DNA of 64,000 nt from Pontibacterium sp049599735 (GTDB lineage: Bacteria > Pseudomonadota > Gammaproteobacteria > Pseudomonadales > Balneatricaceae). The notes beneath the pieces are model-generated. The model saw only the letters and a list, made by a program, of their open reading frames with translations, had not been told where the DNA came from and did no database searches. The position numbers were made by a program, and so were the translations under genes. This document shows positions 31,332 to 40,689 of this stretch, piece by piece; position 1 is the first letter of the stretch, and every line of letters starts with the position of its first letter. Location of the stretch: contig JBMYOX010000006.1 of NCBI GenBank assembly GCA_049599735.1, positions 1-64,000 on the forward strand, given 5' to 3'.

Positions 31332-32309
31332 ATGAATAAAGTTTTAGGATTGGTCTTTGATGACTATCAGGCGTCCGGTATCGCTACCACCTTTGATGTG
31401 TTTAACGTGGTCAATACCATCTGGAAACAACGGGGCGGTGAAGAGCCGTTATATGAGTGCTACCTGGTGTCTGCGGGGCAGGATGAGGTGCGGGCATCTA
31501 ATGGTTGCCGCCTGCGGGTAGACTATACGCTGGACAACGCGCCTGATGCGGACTTGATTTTTGTGCCGGGTATTCATCATGAAGACGGAAATGATCTTAT
31601 CAATCACCTGGGCCGTTTGAAGCGTGAAACTGAATGGTTACGCAAGCAGTATAAAAAAGGTCAGCAGATAGTCGCTAATTGCAGTGGTGTCTTTTTATTG
31701 GCAGAAACCGGTCAGTTAAAAGCACAATCTGCCGCGACTGCCTGGTGGTTGGGTGGCTTGTTTCAAAAGCGTTATCCCGATATCAGGTTACGTACGGATA
31801 CCCTGCTGGTGGAAAACAAACAGGGTTATTGCACAGGCGCAATGACGGCTAATTTGGGGGTTATGTTGCAGGTAGTGGAGCAGCAGGTGGGCAGGCAGCT
31901 GGCACAAACCTGCGCTAAAACCATGCTAATCGACGTGAGTCAGGGTTATGCTTCACCTTATGTTTTTTTACAGGCGCAGACAGAACACCAGGATGCCCTG
32001 GTGCTCGCAGTGGAAAGCTGGATGCAGCGTCATATCAACCAGCCACTTGATCTTGTATCGCTGGCCCAACTACATTGTGTGAGCGGGCGAACGTTGTCAC
32101 GCCGCTTTAAAAAAGCACTGGGGTTGAGCCCCTCGGAATACCTGCAGAAACTGCGCATCGAGCACACCAAGTTACTGTTAGAGACTACCAGCCTGACGAT
32201 TGAGCAAATTGTAGAGAAAGTGGGCTACAGCAATGCCAGTTCACTACGTCGCTTATTTCGAACAGCACTGGGTTTATCACCCCGTGAATATCGCCTGAGC
32301 TTCAGTTAA
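31332..32309 (+). CDS. GlxA-family AraC-type transcriptional regulator
   Basis: A 325-residue regulator. An N-terminal DJ-1/PfpI-like domain has a nucleophile-elbow-like ANCSGVFLLAETG near residue 115. A C-terminal AraC double helix-turn-helix follows (LAQLHCVSGRTLSRRFKKAL and IVEKVGYSNASSLRRLFR). The ligand is unknown. The gene is divergently arranged with the AhpD-like gene, with about 135 bases between starts, a usual layout for a regulator and target. Confidence 0.88.
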   Translation: MNKVLGLVFDDYQASGIATTFDVFNVVNTIWKQRGGEEPLYECYLVSAGQDEVRASNGCRLRVDYTLDNAPDADLIFVPGIHHEDGNDLINHLGRLKRETEWLRKQYKKGQQIVANCSGVFLLAETGQLKAQSAATAWWLGGLFQKRYPDIRLRTDTLLVENKQGYCTGAMTANLGVMLQVVEQQVGRQLAQTCAKTMLIDVSQGYASPYVFLQAQTEHQDALVLAVESWMQRHINQPLDLVSLAQLHCVSGRTLSRRFKKALGLSPSEYLQKLRIEHTKLLLETTSLTIEQIVEKVGYSNASSLRRLFRTALGLSPREYRLSFS

Positions 32310-32547
32310 AAAATAACGGCGCATACGCGTGTAGCTTCTGGTTCTTGTAATAATAATTATTCAACCGGTGCACAAGCTGATTGAGTTCAGTGCGGCTGAG
32401 GTCGTTAAATTTCACCCAGGCAATAAGCTTGTGAGGGTTGCCGGTATCACTGAAGTGCACGTTAACCAGGCGTTTGTCGCCGGGGAAAAAGTGGCGTACT
32501 TCATTTAGCGTGGTTTTCTCCGGAAGGTTTCTGATAGAAATAATCAT
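32302..32547 (-). CDS. Small RRM-like RNA-binding protein
   Basis: An 81-residue protein. The beginning IISIRNLPEKTTLNEVRHFF looks like the RNP2 strand and first helix of an RNA recognition motif, and HKLIAWVKFND resembles the RNP1 strand, though the aromatic pair is only partly kept. The C-terminus is basic and aromatic (YYYKNQKLHAYAPLFF). It lies before ppiC and dbpA on the same strand and could act on RNA, but this rests on fold-like pattern only. Confidence 0.55.
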   Translation of the reverse strand: MIISIRNLPEKTTLNEVRHFFPGDKRLVNVHFSDTGNPHKLIAWVKFNDLSRTELNQLVHRLNNYYYKNQKLHAYAPLFFN

Positions 32548-32644
32548 GATCTTGCCGTCCTTTTCAAGAATGTGCTGACACTTGAGGTGGCAGGCAACCA
32601 GCAGGATTATTTTATACAGCGTTGAAGGTATTTGGGTGCCTGCA

Positions 32645-32926
32645 CTAATGCCGGTAAATCGTTTCGATCAGGTGCCAGCCAAAGCGTGTTTTTACCGGGC
32701 CGTGTACCGTCAGTATAGCCTGTTTAAAAACAACCTCATCAAAGGCTTTGGCCATCTGCCCCTGCTTAAACTCGCCTAAATCGCCAAAGCGTTTTCGGGA
32801 AGGGCAAAGGGAGTGTAGTTTAGCCAGTTTCCCAAAATCGGTACCCTGGCTGATTTTTGCCTTTAAATGTTCCGCCTCACCCTGGGTTCTGACCAGAATA
32901 TGGCGCGCACATGCTTTTTTTGCCAT
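32645..32926 (-). CDS. ppiC: Peptidyl-prolyl cis-trans isomerase C (parvulin)
   Basis: A 93-residue stand-alone parvulin domain. It has ARHILVRT at the start, FGKLAKLHSLCPSRKRFGDL, then LGEFKQGQMAKAFDEVVF and TRFGWHLIE, matching Escherichia PpiC along its whole length. It is cytoplasmic and lacks a signal peptide. It lies 14 bases downstream of dbpA on the same strand. Confidence 0.95.
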   Translation of the reverse strand: MAKKACARHILVRTQGEAEHLKAKISQGTDFGKLAKLHSLCPSRKRFGDLGEFKQGQMAKAFDEVVFKQAILTVHGPVKTRFGWHLIETIYRH

Positions 32927-32940
32927 GATTACACATCCTT

Positions 32941-34374
32941 TTACAACCGGCGTACTTTGAACTTACGCCCTTTTATTTTTCCGTTTAACAGGCGGTCCTG
33001 CGCTTTACGTGCTGAACTTCGATTGATTGCTACATAAGAATAAAAGTCATAAATATCAATTTTACCGACCTGGTCACCGGAAATCCCTGCTTCACCGGTC
33101 AGTGCACCCAGCAGGTCACCGGGCCTTACTTTTTGTTTGCGGCCACCGGCAATACAGAGTGTGACCATCGCAGGCGCTTTGGGTGGCTGGCCGGAAAAGG
33201 GGATAAGTTCCAGGTCTTCGTATTCTGCTGTCTGCTGGCAGTAGTCTTCAATGGCATTCACTTTGAAGGCATCTTTAGGTGTACAGAAACTTAAAGCCAG
33301 GCCTCCTTTGCCCGCGCGTCCGGTACGGCCAATGCGGTGTACATAGATTTCCGGGTCGTGGGGCAGATCATAATTAATTACTGCATCCAGGTCTTCGATA
33401 TCCAGGCCACGGGCCGCCACATCAGTAGCGACCAGTACGGAGCAACTGCGGTTAGAAAACTGTACCAGCACCATATCCCGGTCTTTTTGATCCATATCAC
33501 CCTGCAAAGCGCGGGCAGAAAATCCTGCCTGGTGCAGTTGCTGGCTCAGATCCTGACACTGCTGTTTGGTATTACAGAAAACAACACTGGAGGTCGGACG
33601 ATGATGGAGCAGAACTTTGACCAGCGCATCTGCTTTTGCTTCGCGGCTGACTTCAATAAAACGCTGCTGAATTTTGCTATTACTGTGGATAGCTTCAACG
33701 CTGACTTCAACAGGGCTGGTTTGAAAGTCGTGACTCAGGCTTTTAATTTCATCAGGGTAAGTTGCAGAAAACAGCAGCGTCTGACGTTTACCTGGTGTAT
33801 GTCCGGCAATTTCACGAATATCCTGATTAAAGCCCATTTCCAGCATACGGTCGGCTTCATCCAGCACCAGTGTATGCAGGGCAGACAGGTTCAGAGTGCC
33901 TTTATTCAGGTGGTCTTTGATGCGTCCGGGTGTACCCACAATAATATGAGCACCGTGTTCAAGAGAGCCGATCTGGGGGCCGATGGACTGACCACCGCAA
34001 AGCGTCAGAATTTTAACATTAGGCTGCAGCCGGGCCAAACGGCGCAGTTCTTTGGCGACCTGAGTAGCGAGCTCCCGCGTCGGACAAAGCACCAGTACCT
34101 GCACCCGGTAGCTTTTAGGGTTGAGCTTATTAAGCACTCCGATACCAAAAGCGGCGGTTTTACCGCTGCCTGTTTTGGCTTTGGCAATTAAGTCGTTGCC
34201 TTTCAGTATTTCCGGCAGACTGCGGGCCTGAACAGGCGTCATTTGGCTGTAGCCCAGCTCGTTCAGGTTCAGTAACAGGCTGTCAGGTAAGGCAAGGGAA
34301 GAAAATTGTGTATCGTCTGGCACGGAAAACTCGCAGAGGCGGATAAAAAAAACCATTCTAAGCGCTTGCTGCAT
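32941..34374 (-). CDS. dbpA: ATP-dependent RNA helicase DbpA
   Basis: A DEAD-box helicase of up to 477 residues. Motifs are AKTGSGKTAAFG (I), PTRELA (Ia), VLDEADRMLEMGF (II), FSATYP (III), VATDVAARGLDI (V) and HRIGRTGRAG (VI). The C-terminal domain with GGRKQKVRPGDLLGALTGEAG is the DbpA-specific RNA-binding part that targets hairpin 92 of 23S rRNA during 50S assembly. The start is uncertain. The ATG at 34374 has no ribosome site, while a GTG at 34323 gives MPDDTQFSSLALP, close to the family length. Confidence 0.93.
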   Translation of the reverse strand: MQQALRMVFFIRLCEFSVPDDTQFSSLALPDSLLLNLNELGYSQMTPVQARSLPEILKGNDLIAKAKTGSGKTAAFGIGVLNKLNPKSYRVQVLVLCPTRELATQVAKELRRLARLQPNVKILTLCGGQSIGPQIGSLEHGAHIIVGTPGRIKDHLNKGTLNLSALHTLVLDEADRMLEMGFNQDIREIAGHTPGKRQTLLFSATYPDEIKSLSHDFQTSPVEVSVEAIHSNSKIQQRFIEVSREAKADALVKVLLHHRPTSSVVFCNTKQQCQDLSQQLHQAGFSARALQGDMDQKDRDMVLVQFSNRSCSVLVATDVAARGLDIEDLDAVINYDLPHDPEIYVHRIGRTGRAGKGGLALSFCTPKDAFKVNAIEDYCQQTAEYEDLELIPFSGQPPKAPAMVTLCIAGGRKQKVRPGDLLGALTGEAGISGDQVGKIDIYDFYSYVAINRSSARKAQDRLLNGKIKGRKFKVRRL

Positions 34375-34591
34375 TGCTATAAAGGAGTTTTCATTACATT
34401 TATAAAATTTGCTTTTAAAGCTATCAAACAGGTTGTTATCAACTATTCTGAACTAATGTTCCGAAATTTAAGCCTTGAATGAGGACAGAAAGTGCCGGTA
34501 TTTGTACAGCCTGACCAGGTGTTGCCTGTTTTATCGCTGCTGTTAGCTTACGGTCACGGTTATTAAGGCGTAAAGCGGGTATTATCCGGCT

Positions 34592-34849
34592 ATGGATAAT
34601 TGGTTTGTATATATGTTGCGCTGTGCCGATAACAGTCTTTACACCGGGGTTACAACAGATCCGGTGCGGCGGCTGAGGCAGCATAATGGTGAGCTGAAAG
34701 GCGGTGCCCGCTACACAAGAAGCAGGCGGCCGGTTCGGCTGGTCTGGCAGGAGTGCCAGCCCGGCCGTGTGGCTGCCAGCCAGCGGGAAGCTGCGATAAA
34801 AAAGCTGTCCCGTCTGAACAAGAAAAAACTGGCAGGCTACGATATCTGA
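34592..34849 (+). CDS. GIY-YIG domain protein (YhbQ-like)
   Basis: An 85-residue single GIY-YIG nuclease domain. The family motif appears as VYMLRCADNSLYTGVT, followed by RRLRQHN and KGGARYTRSRRPVRLVW, and a conserved glutamate lies in SQREAAIKKL. Single-domain members are widespread and poorly characterised; some cleave damaged or branched DNA. It is followed after 33 bases by a small ORF and then the GGDEF-EAL gene on the same strand. Confidence 0.9.
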   Translation: MDNWFVYMLRCADNSLYTGVTTDPVRRLRQHNGELKGGARYTRSRRPVRLVWQECQPGRVAASQREAAIKKLSRLNKKKLAGYDI

Positions 34850-34882
34850 TCTCGGGAAGCCGCATATACAGGGGAACAGCTT

Positions 34883-34966
34883 ATGAAAGCTTCTTTTCAA
34901 CGGACCGTACAGCGGTGGGCCCTGCCTTATGAAAATGCACAAACGGGACAATGCTTTCTGCTATGA
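34883..34966 (+). CDS. Candidate 27-residue upstream ORF coupled to the GGDEF-EAL gene
   Basis: An ATG at 34883 stands seven to eight bases after AGGGGA and opens a frame of 27 codons (start MKASFQRTVQRWALPYENA, end QCFLL). Its TGA (34964-34966) overlaps the ATG at 34963 of the GGDEF-EAL gene as ATGA. The gene-like ribosome site and the overlap suggest translational coupling, either a regulatory leader peptide or a tiny protein. No homology is recognised, and the length is short enough to arise by chance. Confidence 0.4.
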   Translation: MKASFQRTVQRWALPYENAQTGQCFLL

Positions 34967-37563
34967 AACAAAGTAATCCGGCAATCAGTCGCCAAATCAT
35001 CCGGGACTACCCGAAAGGAGACGTCACCTGGCTGGCGTTTGCCACCGGTTGTGTTGCGCTGGCCTGCGCCGGTGGCGGGGTGGTGACACTTGATCTTTCG
35101 GGCAGGGATACTTCTGATGACCTGCGAACACGGAAGCAAATTCATAAGCACCTTCATATCCTGACCTGTAATCTTCGTTTTGAATGCCCTGATGTAATGG
35201 TAGCCCCCGAAACTGCCTGCCTTAACGTACACATTTTTCCATCCCTGGCCTCGCTGGCGGACGGGCGGTTCTATCTGCATGAAAAGGGTGAAAACAGACT
35301 GCTAACCGGATCTGAAATCAGCCGTTTACTTAAGCCTCCGGTGGTCGCGACAGGTGCAGTACAGAGGGGCGAGGGGCTTGAGTTACACCGGGATATGCTG
35401 GCCCTGATGGTCAGGGAAGTGCCTGTGACGGAGATACTTTCCCGCCTGGCAGACAGAATTGAAACATTAATACCCGATATTATCGTGTCTGTTCTTGAGG
35501 TAGATAGCAGTGGTTTTGTTCACCATGCAGCGGGTAACAGTCTGCCGGACAATTATATAACAGCCATTGACGGGTTGTGTATCGGGCCGGATGCGGGTTC
35601 CTGTGGCACCGCAGCCTGGCGTCGTGAGGTTGTAATTTGTGAAGATATCGCCTCAGATCCTTTATGGAAGGACTTTAAGGAGCTGGCATTAGGTTCAGGT
35701 TTGCGCGCCTGCTGGTCTGTTCCGCTGATGGATGCGGATGGCACTGTTTTGGGGACCTTTGCTGTTTATCGTCAGCAGCCGGGGGCACCTGATGCGGAGG
35801 AAAAACAGCTTATACAGTATTTCAGCTCACTGGTGTTGATTTTACTGAGACACAAAGCCAGTGATGAGGAGCAGCTCAGATTAAAACGTGGCCTGGAGCT
35901 CTCGCCGGTTCCGTTGCTGATGATCAATGCCCGTGGCCTGATTACCATGGCAAACACGGCACTTTGTGCTTTGCTGGATTATCAGAATGAGTCACTGGTG
36001 GGACGGGATGCCAGCCTGCTGCATTCATCATCAACCAGCTCCGAAACTTATCGGGAACTTTGGACGGTCGTGAGGGCTGGCCGTTGCTGGCAGGGTGAGC
36101 TGGTGGTTTGCAGTCGTACCGGCGAAAAAATTCTGATTGAGCTGACCGTCACACCGATACTCAATGCCAAACATCAGCCCGGTCATTATGTGCTCCAGAT
36201 TCAGGATTTACGTGAGCGACATGCGGCCGCTCAGGAGTTGGAGCGACTGGCTTTTTATGATGTGACAACAGGTTTACCAAATCGGGCGTTGTTGCAGGAC
36301 AGACTGGGTATTGCACTCGCAAATAAGCGTGAGCATCGTCGATTTGGTGCGTTATTTTTTATCGATCTTGATCATTTCAAACGTGTAAACGATGTTTATG
36401 GGCATGGGCATGGGGATGCAGTTTTAAGGGCCTGCGCAGAGCGTTTGGGCGAAGTCTTACGAAAAGAAGATACCCTGGCCAGAATGGGAGGGGATGAGTT
36501 TGTAGCACTGTTGTCTGGTTTGAGTTCAAATCGCTCGGTTGCAGCCCGGCGTGCCACCAATATTGCAGAGAAAATGCGATTATCATTGGAACAGCCGTTG
36601 TGTATTAAGGGACATCAGCATTATCTGGGGGCGAGTGTGGGTGTAACTCTTTTCCCCAAAGCGTTGGAGTCAGCTGAAGATTTATTACGCGAAGCTGATA
36701 CGGCAATGTATGAAGCAAAATCCTCCGGCAGAAATACCGTTAGTGTCTTTGACCCCATTATGCACCGGGCTGTCAGTGAACGTTATCAGATAGAAAGTGA
36801 GCTGCGGCTTGCATTGGAAAGCGGCGAGTTTGAATTATTTTTACAACCCCAGGTGGATATTGACGGCAACTGGTGTGCGGCTGAGGCATTAATACGTTGG
36901 CACCATCCCGTGCGGGGCTTATTGCTCCCCTCGGAGTTTATTCCGGTTGCTGAGGACAGCGGGCAAATAGCATCTATTGGGCGCTGGGTGCTGAGGCAGG
37001 TATGTATTTTGTTATCCCGGTGTGAAGCGATGGGAAAACCACTGACAATTGCCGCAAATGTCAGTACTTATCAGATTCACGACGCCGGTTTTGTTGCTAC
37101 AGTTAAAGAGTCCTTGCAGGCAACCGGCGCTGATCCTTCCCGGTTAACCCTGGAGATTACAGAAACGCTATTATTGGAAGATGCCGTTACGACTGCGAAT
37201 GTGATCAATGAACTGGTCGCCCTGGGGATTAATTTTTCAATCGATGATTTTGGTACCGGTTATTCCAATCTGAGTTATTTGCGCCGGTTACCGTTGTGCG
37301 AGCTTAAAATTGATCAATCATTCGTGCGTGATATTTGTGACGATGCTAACGATGCCAGCGTAGTAGAGGCCATACTGGGGCTTGCCCGTCATTTGGGCCT
37401 GTCTGTGGTTGCTGAAGGCGTGGAAACACAGGCGCATGTGCGTTTCCTGACCCGGCACCATTGCCAGCGTATGCAGGGTTATTTTTTCGGAATGCCCCGA
37501 CCCATTAATGAGTTTTTGAATCACTGGTCAGGTAATCAGTCATCCCAAAACAGACAGAAGTGA
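34963..37563 (+). CDS. GAF-PAS-GGDEF-EAL signalling protein with novel N-terminal domain
   Basis: An 866-residue cytosolic protein. Residues 1-115 are an unassigned domain, with strand-rich text such as VTWLAFATGCVALACAGGG. Residues 130-300 form a GAF domain (GLCIGPDAGSCGTAAWRREV). Residues 305-425 form a PAS domain. The GGDEF domain has active GGDEF at 509-513 and an RxxD site (RKED) five residues before. The EAL domain has EAL at 641-643, then TLEITETLLL and FSIDDFGTGYSNL. Both catalytic sets look intact. The ATG at 34963 is preferred because it overlaps the small ORF stop; an in-frame ATG at 34951 is possible. It overlaps or nearly abuts the Hpt-REC-REC gene. Confidence 0.92.
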   Translation: MKQSNPAISRQIIRDYPKGDVTWLAFATGCVALACAGGGVVTLDLSGRDTSDDLRTRKQIHKHLHILTCNLRFECPDVMVAPETACLNVHIFPSLASLADGRFYLHEKGENRLLTGSEISRLLKPPVVATGAVQRGEGLELHRDMLALMVREVPVTEILSRLADRIETLIPDIIVSVLEVDSSGFVHHAAGNSLPDNYITAIDGLCIGPDAGSCGTAAWRREVVICEDIASDPLWKDFKELALGSGLRACWSVPLMDADGTVLGTFAVYRQQPGAPDAEEKQLIQYFSSLVLILLRHKASDEEQLRLKRGLELSPVPLLMINARGLITMANTALCALLDYQNESLVGRDASLLHSSSTSSETYRELWTVVRAGRCWQGELVVCSRTGEKILIELTVTPILNAKHQPGHYVLQIQDLRERHAAAQELERLAFYDVTTGLPNRALLQDRLGIALANKREHRRFGALFFIDLDHFKRVNDVYGHGHGDAVLRACAERLGEVLRKEDTLARMGGDEFVALLSGLSSNRSVAARRATNIAEKMRLSLEQPLCIKGHQHYLGASVGVTLFPKALESAEDLLREADTAMYEAKSSGRNTVSVFDPIMHRAVSERYQIESELRLALESGEFELFLQPQVDIDGNWCAAEALIRWHHPVRGLLLPSEFIPVAEDSGQIASIGRWVLRQVCILLSRCEAMGKPLTIAANVSTYQIHDAGFVATVKESLQATGADPSRLTLEITETLLLEDAVTTANVINELVALGINFSIDDFGTGYSNLSYLRRLPLCELKIDQSFVRDICDDANDASVVEAILGLARHLGLSVVAEGVETQAHVRFLTRHHCQRMQGYFFGMPRPINEFLNHWSGNQSSQNRQK

Positions 37564-37568
37564 AAATT

Positions 37569-38744
37569 ATGGATAATGAACTCAAGCGGGAAGTAGACAG
37601 ACTGGCAGCGGCCTTCAGAAAGGAGTTGCCAGGGCGGTTGCACCAGATTCGCTGTATCTATGATGAACAGGATTTATCAGCCTGGTCTGCCGATAAAAAT
37701 AATCGCTTATACGGTTTTCTGCATACACTTTCAGGTACAGCCGGTACGCTTGGACTCAGGGATCTGGGCCGCTGTGCTGACAATCTGGCAAAGCGTTTGT
37801 CCGAAGCCACAGCCAGTGGCCGACCGGGTGACGCTGAATGGAATGCGATAGGTGTTAATCTGAATACGCTGGAGCAACTGTCCCTGATACGGGGTGATAA
37901 GCCCAAGGGGAAAAAGGCGGCAGAGGCACTCAAAGCAAAGGATTACCTGATCCATATCGTTGATGATGATGTGTCTTTTACTCAGCTGGTTGCATCGGCG
38001 CTGCAGCGTTATGGTTACAAAACCGCTGAATTTCATGATCTCACCGAATTTATCGCTATCTGCAAGCAGGGCACTGTACCTGACCTGTTGCTCATGGATA
38101 TGGAGTTTCCCCTTAACCGGCTTGCAGGCGCTGAAACCCTGAACCAACTGCGTCAGGAATTAAACTCACATTTCCCCGCCATCTTTATTTCCCAGCATGA
38201 TGACTTACCTTCTCGATTGGCTGCTTTTCGTGCGGGTGCTACACGCTACCTGCTGAAGCCGGTCGATTTTGATCAGCTGTTTCGCCTGGTTGATGAGCTT
38301 TGCAGCCGGTGTGAGGATACCCCTTACCGGGTATTAGTCGCGGATGATGATCCCTTTATCCTCGGTGCTTATGTGGCGGCCCTGGAAAATGCTGGCATGC
38401 TGGTGGAAGCAATCAGTAATCCGTTGCAAGTGTTGGATATGGTGAGAATTTTTAAACCGGATGTGCTGTTGATGGATGTATATATGCCGGAAGCCAGTGG
38501 CCCGGAACTGGCCGCTGTACTGCGCGAAGACGAGCAACTGGCCTGGTTGCCTATCCTCTTTATGTCGGTTGAAACGGACCCTTCAAAACATGCGCTTGCC
38601 CTGGCCCATGGTGGGGATGATTTTCTGATAAAACCCATCCGCCCTGCGTATTTACAAGCGGCAGTTAAGGCGCGGGCATGGCGGTCTCGTCGTAATCGTG
38701 CGTTATGGCAGCAGGTAAAGGGAAATACTAAGGCGATAGAGTAA
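37569..38744 (+). CDS. Hpt domain fused to two receiver domains
   Basis: A 391-residue phosphorelay protein. An N-terminal Hpt domain carries phospho-acceptor His52 in FLHTLSGTAGTLGL. Receiver 1 follows (IVDDDVSFTQL, LLLMDMEFP, YLLKPVDF), then receiver 2 (VLVADDDPFILGAY, VLLMDVYMPE, FLIKPIRP). No output domain is seen, so it probably passes phosphate to or controls the GGDEF-EAL protein encoded just upstream. An in-frame GTG at 37560 overlaps that gene's TGA; the ATG at 37569 has AGAAG at good distance and is preferred. No cognate histidine kinase is in the window. Confidence 0.88.
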   Translation: MDNELKREVDRLAAAFRKELPGRLHQIRCIYDEQDLSAWSADKNNRLYGFLHTLSGTAGTLGLRDLGRCADNLAKRLSEATASGRPGDAEWNAIGVNLNTLEQLSLIRGDKPKGKKAAEALKAKDYLIHIVDDDVSFTQLVASALQRYGYKTAEFHDLTEFIAICKQGTVPDLLLMDMEFPLNRLAGAETLNQLRQELNSHFPAIFISQHDDLPSRLAAFRAGATRYLLKPVDFDQLFRLVDELCSRCEDTPYRVLVADDDPFILGAYVAALENAGMLVEAISNPLQVLDMVRIFKPDVLLMDVYMPEASGPELAAVLREDEQLAWLPILFMSVETDPSKHALALAHGGDDFLIKPIRPAYLQAAVKARAWRSRRNRALWQQVKGNTKAIE

Positions 38745-38957
38745 AAAGGAAACCGGTTTGTCCTCTTTGTTTTCATACGCTTTGTAATCGTTCCTGAAAT
38801 TCTGGTTAGATTATGAGCGATCGTTTCAGTTTTTTGGAATTGTAAGGAAAAAGCCTATATATTTAACAATGAATAAAGTTTTAATGTATTTGTTCAATTA
38901 TATTGGGATTGCCATTTTTTAGGGCTGAGTTTTACTTGAGGTGGATCGGAGTCCCTT

Positions 38958-40616
38958 ATGAAAATTCGTAGCAAACTACTTATTGGCTTAATTTTGCTGC
39001 TTTCAGTATTGGGAGTGGGCATTGTTCTTACGGTAAAGCTACTGATACTTCCTGAAATTGAAACCCTTGAGAAAAATAATCGCCTGGTTGATCTGAAGCG
39101 GGTCGAGCAAGGATTGAACCAGGAACTTAACCGGCTTTCTGCGTCCGCAAAGGACTGGGCTATCTGGGATGATACTTATGCCTATGTTCAGGCGCCTAGC
39201 AGCGATTACGAACAGTCTAATTTGGTTGGCAGCACACTGGATGGATTGAATGCCGATGTTCTTCTGATTGTTAATCGCAGTGGACGCGTAGTCGCCAGGC
39301 TTTATTCAGAACGCCTGGATTCGCTCATACGCTTGCCTCTGATACACGCCGATCGCTGGTCGCTTGATCATACCCTCAGGACGTTGCCCAAATATGAAAC
39401 AGGCGTACTGGAAACGACCCACGGCCCCTTGCTCATAGCTTCAAGCCCTATTATGGATAGCGAAGAAAGCCAACTACCACAAGGCACGCTATTTTTTGGT
39501 CGATTGGTTGATAAAGCTTATATTCAATCTTTATCTGAGCAGCTGCAGTTACCTGTAGAGCTTTCTTTTGCTGCCGGTGATAAAACTCATAAACATGTCA
39601 GTTTTAGTTCTGACGATGAGAGTTATGCCTACGCTACCGTTGCGTTGCTCAATAATCCCCAAGGGAAATTGCGAATTACCTTAAGGCAGCCCCGTCCATT
39701 TTTTCAGCAGGCACTTAATAGTCTTCATTATGCGGTGATAACCATTCTCTTAATTGGTTTGTTGGTTTCGCTGGTCGCTTATGCGCTGATTAAAAGCACC
39801 TTGGTTACCCCTATTCTGAATCTGCAGCGGCAGGCGGAATCTTTTGGTAAAAATAAAAAATTAAGTAACCTTAAGCCTGTCATAACCGACGATGAGTTAG
39901 GGCAGTTATCAGCAAGTTTTGTCAGAATGGCCCGGAGCATTGATAACAATCGTGAGGCGCTGGAGCTTGAGCGTAATCGATTTATGGATGACAGTTTGAC
40001 GGATGCACTGACGAATCTGAAAAATCGGCGCTATCTGGAGCAGTATCTGAGTGATGTGTCTGTTTGGCAACCGGATAACGAGTGGCTGCTGCTGGCGCTG
40101 GATATTGATTATTTTAAACAGGTGAACGATGTCTACGGGCATCATATCGGTGATATTGTATTAAGTCAGCTCGCAGCTTTGTTCCAGGAGTTAAGCCGTC
40201 ATGACGATGTGGTTGTACGCCATGGGGGTGAAGAGTTTGCGATTATATGTAAGCAGGCTAACGAAGAGATTGGTTGTACGATTGCTGAACGTATTCGTCA
40301 GGCTGTGGAGCAGCATGTTTTTGGTACTGAGGATGATCCGGTAAAACTGACCTGTTCCATCGGTTTTTTCACCCTGGACTCTGCTAAGAGCAAACAACCT
40401 TCCCTGGAATGGTTCTCGATGCTAAACGTTGCGGATCTTGCGCTTTATGCGGCTAAGCGCAGCGGGCGTAATAGCTGGGTAGGTTTAAAATACATCAGCC
40501 CATCTCCTGAAATTTGTTACCCCGAAGGGGCCAGTCAGATCATACATTGTATATCATCACATAAACTGAAACCCTTCAGTTCATTAGGATCCGCCGGACA
40601 AGTTGTCTGGCAATAA
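38958..40616 (+). CDS. CHASE4-HAMP-GGDEF membrane diguanylate cyclase
   Basis: A 552-residue membrane protein. It has a first helix at about 8-29, then a periplasmic CHASE4 sensor with the typical DWAIWDDTYAYV, a second helix at about 256-280, a HAMP linker, and a GGDEF domain. That domain has DIDYFKQVNDVYGH and the active motif GGEEF at 423-427, with inhibitory RxxD (RHDD) five residues before. It should make c-di-GMP in response to an external ligand. The last 35 residues form a low-complexity tail. GGAG precedes the ATG by seven bases. It converges on ccoG. Confidence 0.9.
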   Translation: MKIRSKLLIGLILLLSVLGVGIVLTVKLLILPEIETLEKNNRLVDLKRVEQGLNQELNRLSASAKDWAIWDDTYAYVQAPSSDYEQSNLVGSTLDGLNADVLLIVNRSGRVVARLYSERLDSLIRLPLIHADRWSLDHTLRTLPKYETGVLETTHGPLLIASSPIMDSEESQLPQGTLFFGRLVDKAYIQSLSEQLQLPVELSFAAGDKTHKHVSFSSDDESYAYATVALLNNPQGKLRITLRQPRPFFQQALNSLHYAVITILLIGLLVSLVAYALIKSTLVTPILNLQRQAESFGKNKKLSNLKPVITDDELGQLSASFVRMARSIDNNREALELERNRFMDDSLTDALTNLKNRRYLEQYLSDVSVWQPDNEWLLLALDIDYFKQVNDVYGHHIGDIVLSQLAALFQELSRHDDVVVRHGGEEFAIICKQANEEIGCTIAERIRQAVEQHVFGTEDDPVKLTCSIGFFTLDSAKSKQPSLEWFSMLNVADLALYAAKRSGRNSWVGLKYISPSPEICYPEGASQIIHCISSHKLKPFSSLGSAGQVVWQ

Positions 40617-40689
40617 ATCTGATCCTGTAAATAACGCTGTGTCAGCTGTGCTGATACTTCGCTTTACCGAGTGCCCATCGGTCGAGGCA

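Noticed and set aside
34439..34951. 170-codon minus-strand frame over the GIY-YIG gene
   Set aside because: It is antisense to a clear GIY-YIG protein with good motifs and has no family features of its own.
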